Position numbers and translations under genes: made by a program
Part shown: positions 7,478-10,811 of the stretch, piece after piece
How the letters are laid out: every line of letters starts with the position of its first letter
Numbering within the stretch: the first letter of the stretch is position 1
Assembly (NCBI GenBank): GCA_002421995.1
Contig: DISP01000205.1
Location: 1-10,811 of the forward strand
Direction of reading: 5' to 3'
Origin: Bacteroidales bacterium UBA6207
GTDB lineage: Bacteria > Bacteroidota > Bacteroidia > Bacteroidales > F082
Length of the DNA: 10,811 nt
Notes under the pieces: generated by a model
The model's database searches: none
What the model saw: only the letters and a program-made list of their open reading frames with translations
What the model was told of the DNA's origin: nothing

Positions 7478-8284
7478 ATGAAAACAAAAATGGCTTTTGT
7501 ATTTTTCGCAGCAATTGTAGTTTATTCATCATGTCAGCTAAAACAACCCGCAACCACAAATGAAAACGCCGGCACTGTTGCAGCCGTTCAGGCACATAAT
7601 GCGCAAAACGCACTTGACTGGCAAGGTGTTTATAAGGGCATACTGCCTTGTGCCGACTGCGAAGGCATTGAGACCAGTATAACACTGAACGCTGATATGA
7701 CGTATCAAAAAACGACCCTTTACATTGGAAAAGAAGCGGTTATCAGTCCAACAGAGGGAACTTTCAGCTGGAACGAAACGGGTACTATTATCCATCTTGA
7801 TAATGAATCATCCGAACCTGCCTCTTATTTTGTTGGAGAAAACAGCCTGACACATCTCGATATGCAAGGAAACAAAATAACCGGACAATTGGCTGATATG
7901 TATGTACTTAAGAAGGTGCTTGAGATTAAAGACCCCCAACTTACTAATGTAAAATGGCAACTGACTGAGCTGATGGGAAAAGCATTTGCAGCTCAGGAAG
8001 GCAAAAACAGGCAGGCATTTATCATTTTTTCTGAAGAAGGCGCAAAAATGCACGGTAATGGCAGTTGCAACACCTTCAATGGCAGTTATGAACTCAAAGA
8101 AGGCAACAGGATAACACTTACCGGTTTTGCAACAACAATGATGGCCTGTGCAGATATGGAAACAGAACGCCAGCTTTTTGATATCTTATCAAAGTGCGAC
8201 AACTATACCATTGCCGATGGTGTTCTTTCTCTTAACAAAGCAAGGATGGCTCCATTGGCAAGATTTAGCGCTTCAAAAGACTAA
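7478..8284 (+). CDS. Lipoprotein with NlpE N-terminal domain and META (HslJ-like) domain
   Basis: 268 residues. A lipoprotein signal ends at Cys19 in VVYSSC. After a low-complexity linker, residues 46-145 match the NlpE N-terminal beta barrel: WQGVYKGILPCADCEGIET (48-66) with the CxxC pair C58/C61, then the usual LNADMTYQ. Residues about 153-265 form a META/HslJ domain: LTNVKWQLTEL (155-165), the signature GNGSCNTFNGSYEL (193-206) and TTMMACADMETERQLFDIL (219-237). In E. coli, NlpE is an outer-membrane lipoprotein that senses lipoprotein-trafficking and copper or surface stress through the Cpx system, and HslJ is linked to novobiocin resistance. Whether this protein signals or only buffers envelope stress cannot be told, and no two-component partner is in the window. 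It has its own promoter and no co-directional neighbour, so it is probably monocistronic. Confidence 0.92.
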   Translation: MKTKMAFVFFAAIVVYSSCQLKQPATTNENAGTVAAVQAHNAQNALDWQGVYKGILPCADCEGIETSITLNADMTYQKTTLYIGKEAVISPTEGTFSWNETGTIIHLDNESSEPASYFVGENSLTHLDMQGNKITGQLADMYVLKKVLEIKDPQLTNVKWQLTELMGKAFAAQEGKNRQAFIIFSEEGAKMHGNGSCNTFNGSYELKEGNRITLTGFATTMMACADMETERQLFDILSKCDNYTIADGVLSLNKARMAPLARFSASKD

Positions 8285-8469
8285 AAATGTATCCAATCGG
8301 AGTTCAATTTTCTATCGGTGCCTGATTATCGCTTACTGAAGTTTTTTTCAACAACCTCCTGAGCTACAATTAAGATTAGTGACCGCTTACACAAAGAATG
8401 GTCTAACTACGGATAATCGTTCATTCCGGCTGAGGACCAACATTTGTATTTAATTGGTTTTAAGCTGGT

Positions 8470-8904
8470 TCAATCCCAAACATATTTCCACGACCCATCC
8501 TTTTGTTTCTTCCAGACGGTATGAAATACACCTTTTATCTCGATAGCTTCTCCTGATTCATTTCTGGTCTTCCAAATGTATTTACCATAGGTATAAGCAA
8601 GCGTTCCACAATCAGAAACTTCGATAAAATCGGGCGACCAATTGACAGTCGCATTTGACAGATTTTTACTTTCGTAATAATTACGGATGTTTTCATTTCC
8701 TTTGATTAAGCTGTCGTTTTCACGCAATATCACTGCATTGGTGTCGGCAAAAAAGTAAAAAGCCTGTGCAATTCCAAGCTCTAATGCCATTTTCTCAAAC
8801 GCTTTTTCGCGTTGGAAGATTTCATGTTTTACAGCTGATTTGTCAATGGACTGACTGCAGGATGAAAACAAAACCACGAAACAAACAAGCAAAAGATTTT
8901 TCAT
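8470..8904 (-). CDS. NTF2-like (DUF4440/SnoaL-type) small lipoprotein
   Basis: 144 residues. The lipoprotein signal is MKNLLLVCFVVLFSSC, with Cys16 as the lipidation site. The mature part is a single NTF2-like cone: a first helix AVKHEIFQREKAFEKMALEL, the short FADTNAVILRENDSLIKG segment, then strands VNWSPDFIEVSDCGTLAYTY (87-106) and a final VFHTVWKKQKDGSWKYVWD. The pattern of W-P followed by S-G-L-Y-T-Y-G is that of DUF4440-type proteins, which include ketosteroid-isomerase-like folds with no fixed activity. A ligand-binding or weak enzymatic role in the envelope is possible but not shown. The 185-bp gap to the convergent NlpE-like gene holds no clear terminator. A TAnnTTTG box lies 23 bases before the ATG. 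Confidence 0.88.
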   Translation of the reverse strand: MKNLLLVCFVVLFSSCSQSIDKSAVKHEIFQREKAFEKMALELGIAQAFYFFADTNAVILRENDSLIKGNENIRNYYESKNLSNATVNWSPDFIEVSDCGTLAYTYGKYIWKTRNESGEAIEIKGVFHTVWKKQKDGSWKYVWD

Positions 8905-9216
8905 TTTTAAAATGTATGATGATTGTCCAAATTTACGCTATTTGCACGAATGTAATAATCACGCTTGAATTTTCAAAACTGAAGGCTTAGTGCAACAACA
9001 GCCTCAGTCAGACTTATAATTGATAACTTATTTAGTCTGGCCATAATGTCTGGTGCTTGAGCGCTAATTTTGAGGACGAGGCATGTGCGTATTGCGTTTC
9101 AGGCGTTTATAATGTAAAAGACTGACATGAATGATGTACATAACGAAGCCATCGGGCATTACTGAAAGGCACTATTTAATCGTCAGAAATTAATCAAGCG
9201 AATTTTGAAGAATGAT
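8905..9216. other. Intergenic region without a recognisable gene
   Basis: 312 bases between two minus-strand genes. The left end holds the -7 box of the NTF2-like gene. The part around 9041-9180 is richer in G+C than the other spacers here, but all six frames are broken by stops and I recognise no protein fragment. A 6-bp inverted repeat (CAGACT/AGTCTG, 9009-9039) has a 19-base loop and no T run. It may be a decayed gene or simple spacer. Confidence 0.5.
8928..8935 (-). promoter_or_regulatory. Probable -7 element of the NTF2-like lipoprotein gene
   Basis: The minus strand reads TAAATTTG, matching TAnnTTTG, 23 bases before the ATG at 8904. No TTG was found at the expected upstream distance, so support is partial. 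Confidence 0.42.
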
Positions 9217-10164
9217 TTATTCTTTGATCACTTTCACAATTCTGACTTCATTAGATGTATCCCTGATTTTAAGAAAATATATACCGCTTACAAGATCAGA
9301 AACATCCACAACTGATTCTTCAGCAGCGATATGCAATCTTTTCACCAACGAGCCACGGCCGTTGAAAACTTCAACATCCTTTTCTGCATTCCAATTGTCA
9401 GTCAGGTGCAGCAAACCTTTTGTTGGATTAGGGTAAAATAGCTTCTCATTTGCTTTGGCTTGAGAAATATCCAAATACGTCAGATAATACTCGCAATCTT
9501 CGCCGGAAGGGTTATACATATTGAATGATGCGTCCTGATAACATTTGAAACGAACAAAATCCCACTCTACAATGCCCGGCATTGATTCGCATTGAAAAAA
9601 CGTTGGAAAAAGCTGCTGAAAAGGGGCAAATTCCCCGCTGATATTGCCAAACCGCTCGATATAATTTCCGCTCAGGCCAACAGATGAGTTGGGAGTGGGT
9701 TGAACTGTAATGTACCTGTAAGGCAAATCATTTATTGTCATCACGCCTTTGCCGGTCACCTCCAAACGTGAAGTATCACCGCAAGGCCCTCCCGTATTAA
9801 CTGTAGAAATCACCCATTGATCGCCGATAGCCGCACCAAAATTAAAGAGGATAAAAAACGCATCGTTGTTTCTGTAAAACACTGTGTCACCGGATACATA
9901 AGTGAAATTACTTGGATAATAGTTATGCGCTGCCAACACGATTTCTCCTGCCTGGTTATAGGTAAAAACATAGCTTTCTGAAGTAATCTTTTGGCAATTA
10001 TGACCATCTATCACGGTGTCACTTGCATATTCATATTTAAAAAACCCACCAACACCAATATTCCAGAAATCATAGTGCCAAGCGGCTCCATAATCTATCC
10101 AAACCTGGCTGAATGACGCACTGTTGATGAAAAGCATGAACACCAAAAAAGGAAGTCTTTTCAT
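9217..10164 (-). CDS. T9SS-exported protein of unknown function
   Basis: 315 residues. The signal peptide is MKRLPFLVFMLFINSASFSQ, with mature protein from about residue 21. Residues 21-235 form a domain of unknown function, rich in aromatic residues and probably all beta. It has five cysteines (C57, C128, C192, C208, C224) that could form disulfides once exported. Recognisable phrases are GDTVFYRN (92-99), FNFGAAIGDQWV (107-118), YIERFGNISGEF (168-179) and FKCYQD (206-211). From memory these recur in Bacteroidota secreted hypothetical proteins that have no assigned function. Residues 238-315 are a T9SS type A sorting domain: LFYPNPTKGLLHL (242-254), then VSGIYFLKIRD and a short charged end. 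No catalytic motif is visible. It is the same strand and class as the cut gene at the right edge, 98 bases away, but no operon signal was found between them. Confidence 0.87.
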   Translation of the reverse strand: MKRLPFLVFMLFINSASFSQVWIDYGAAWHYDFWNIGVGGFFKYEYASDTVIDGHNCQKITSESYVFTYNQAGEIVLAAHNYYPSNFTYVSGDTVFYRNNDAFFILFNFGAAIGDQWVISTVNTGGPCGDTSRLEVTGKGVMTINDLPYRYITVQPTPNSSVGLSGNYIERFGNISGEFAPFQQLFPTFFQCESMPGIVEWDFVRFKCYQDASFNMYNPSGEDCEYYLTYLDISQAKANEKLFYPNPTKGLLHLTDNWNAEKDVEVFNGRGSLVKRLHIAAEESVVDVSDLVSGIYFLKIRDTSNEVRIVKVIKE

Positions 10165-10262
10165 AGTTTTATGTTTTTAATCAATAATGATGTTTAAAAA
10201 ATTTTCTTTTTATACATGATTTCTCAAATGCATCAAATGAAGTGAGAGCAATACCGATCCTT

Positions 10263-10811
10263 TCAGTTTCGTATGAGTTTGACAACTGTTTTTCCTTGTG
10301 AGTTTTGGGCTTCGAGCAAATACACTCCGGGTTTCAGATTGGTGTTCATACCCAGCTCATCGAGCACATAACGCGTACGCATTCCGGGCAATGGCATTAC
10401 TTTGGCGCTACTCACCATAACACCCTCAGGTTTTAGAAGATTGAGTGTAATTGTTTCGTTTACAGCTTGACTTATATCAATACTTATTCGGCCTGTTGAA
10501 GGATTTGGAAAAACCTCAAGCTTCATCGCCGCAGGGTTTTCTGACAGTATTTCTGTATTACCAACAATGAGGTGCTCCATTCTGAAAAAACGCATAATCG
10601 AACGCATCAGTTCTTTTCTCACCTGTGTCTCATCAGGCAATCCAATGTTACCAAACTCAAAAATTGAAGCCAAAGTTTTATAGTTTGTCCGTACACTGGC
10701 TACAGCCGACCAGGCATCGTTGGCAAAATTGGCACGAATCACCGGAAAGGCATAGGCGTTCGTTGGCAGCAGCCTGAAAGACATGACATTGATCGTAGCT
10801 ACAAAATCGGC
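10263..10811 (-). CDS. C-terminal part of a T9SS-exported protein, N-terminus beyond right edge
   Basis: 182 visible residues. The frame stays open through the right edge, so the ATG at 10784 is almost certainly internal: the codons before it (ADFVATINV) read straight into it and no signal peptide follows it. The first part contains FEFGNIGLPDETQVRKELMR and then SIMRFF. This phenylalanine-rich, R-x-x-LM pattern resembles the closing helix of Rossmann-type or peptidase-associated domains in large secreted Bacteroidota proteins; that is a loose resemblance and does not fix a function. The last 84 or so residues are a T9SS type A sorting domain starting LEVFPNPSTGRISI, with NLKPGVYLLEAQ near the end and a short basic tail (VVKLIRN). 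The product is therefore exported and processed at the outer membrane. Confidence 0.85.
   Translation of the reverse strand, partial: ADFVATINVMSFRLLPTNAYAFPVIRANFANDAWSAVASVRTNYKTLASIFEFGNIGLPDETQVRKELMRSIMRFFRMEHLIVGNTEILSENPAAMKLEVFPNPSTGRISIDISQAVNETITLNLLKPEGVMVSSAKVMPLPGMRTRYVLDELGMNTNLKPGVYLLEAQNSQGKTVVKLIRN

Noticed and set aside
9009..9039. Inverted repeat CAGACT/AGTCTG as a terminator
   Set aside because: Short stem, 19-base loop and no T run on either strand.
10218..10242. Short direct repeat TCAAATG-CA-TCAAATG
   Set aside because: Two 7-base copies in A/T-rich spacer with no further structure; not enough for a regulatory call.
10263..10784. Complete 173-residue protein starting at ATG 10784
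   Set aside because: The frame continues open to the window edge and the ATG is not followed by the signal peptide that a T9SS sorting domain requires, so it is an internal Met of a larger protein.
1..10811. Defence island, CRISPR array or mobile element associated with the CHAT gene
   Set aside because: No repeat arrays, Cas-like, gasdermin-like, transposase or integrase sequences were seen on either strand; the other genes look like ordinary envelope functions.

Overview
The window (about 40% G+C by eye) looks like chromosomal DNA of a Bacteroidota, probably class Bacteroidia. The evidence is three secreted proteins with type IX secretion (T9SS) type A C-terminal sorting domains (PNP-type motif near the start, short charged end), several lipoproteins, promoters of the Bacteroidota TAnnTTTG type, A/T-rich leaders without clear Shine-Dalgarno sequences, and the standard genetic code. 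I see no tRNA, rRNA, insertion sequence, integrase or CRISPR array.

Layout. Positions 1-2367 (minus) hold most of a TPR-repeat protein that enters a CHAT (caspase-like protease) domain just before the left edge. Its probable lipoprotein signal is only seen if translation begins at a non-ATG codon. A strong intrinsic terminator (2586-2617) closes the next minus-strand gene, 2643-3854, a T9SS-exported protein combining a Cna-B-like fold, a dockerin-like segment and a cohesin-like segment. A well-formed promoter (4103-4134) then drives a plus-strand two-gene operon: an ATP-grasp ligase (4160-5323) and, one base later, an alpha/beta-hydrolase esterase (5325-6062). Facing it is an exported M19 dipeptidase (6160-7362, minus). 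This gene diverges from an NlpE-META lipoprotein (7478-8284, plus). The rest is minus strand: an NTF2-like (DUF4440-type) lipoprotein (8470-8904), a gene-free stretch (8905-9216), a T9SS protein of unknown function (9217-10164) and the C-terminal end of another T9SS protein running off the right edge (10263-10811).

How the genes work together. Most products are predicted to act in the cell envelope or outside the cell; only the ATP-grasp/esterase pair lacks export signals. That pair is the one convincing operon, and its enzymology (a carboxylate ligase coupled to an esterase/acyl-transfer fold) is the best candidate for an uncharacterised small pathway. The TPR-CHAT lipoprotein is the second point of interest, because CHAT proteases are best known as cytoplasmic effectors. 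The remaining genes look like independent housekeeping or surface functions. Functions are assigned from motifs read by eye, with no database search.
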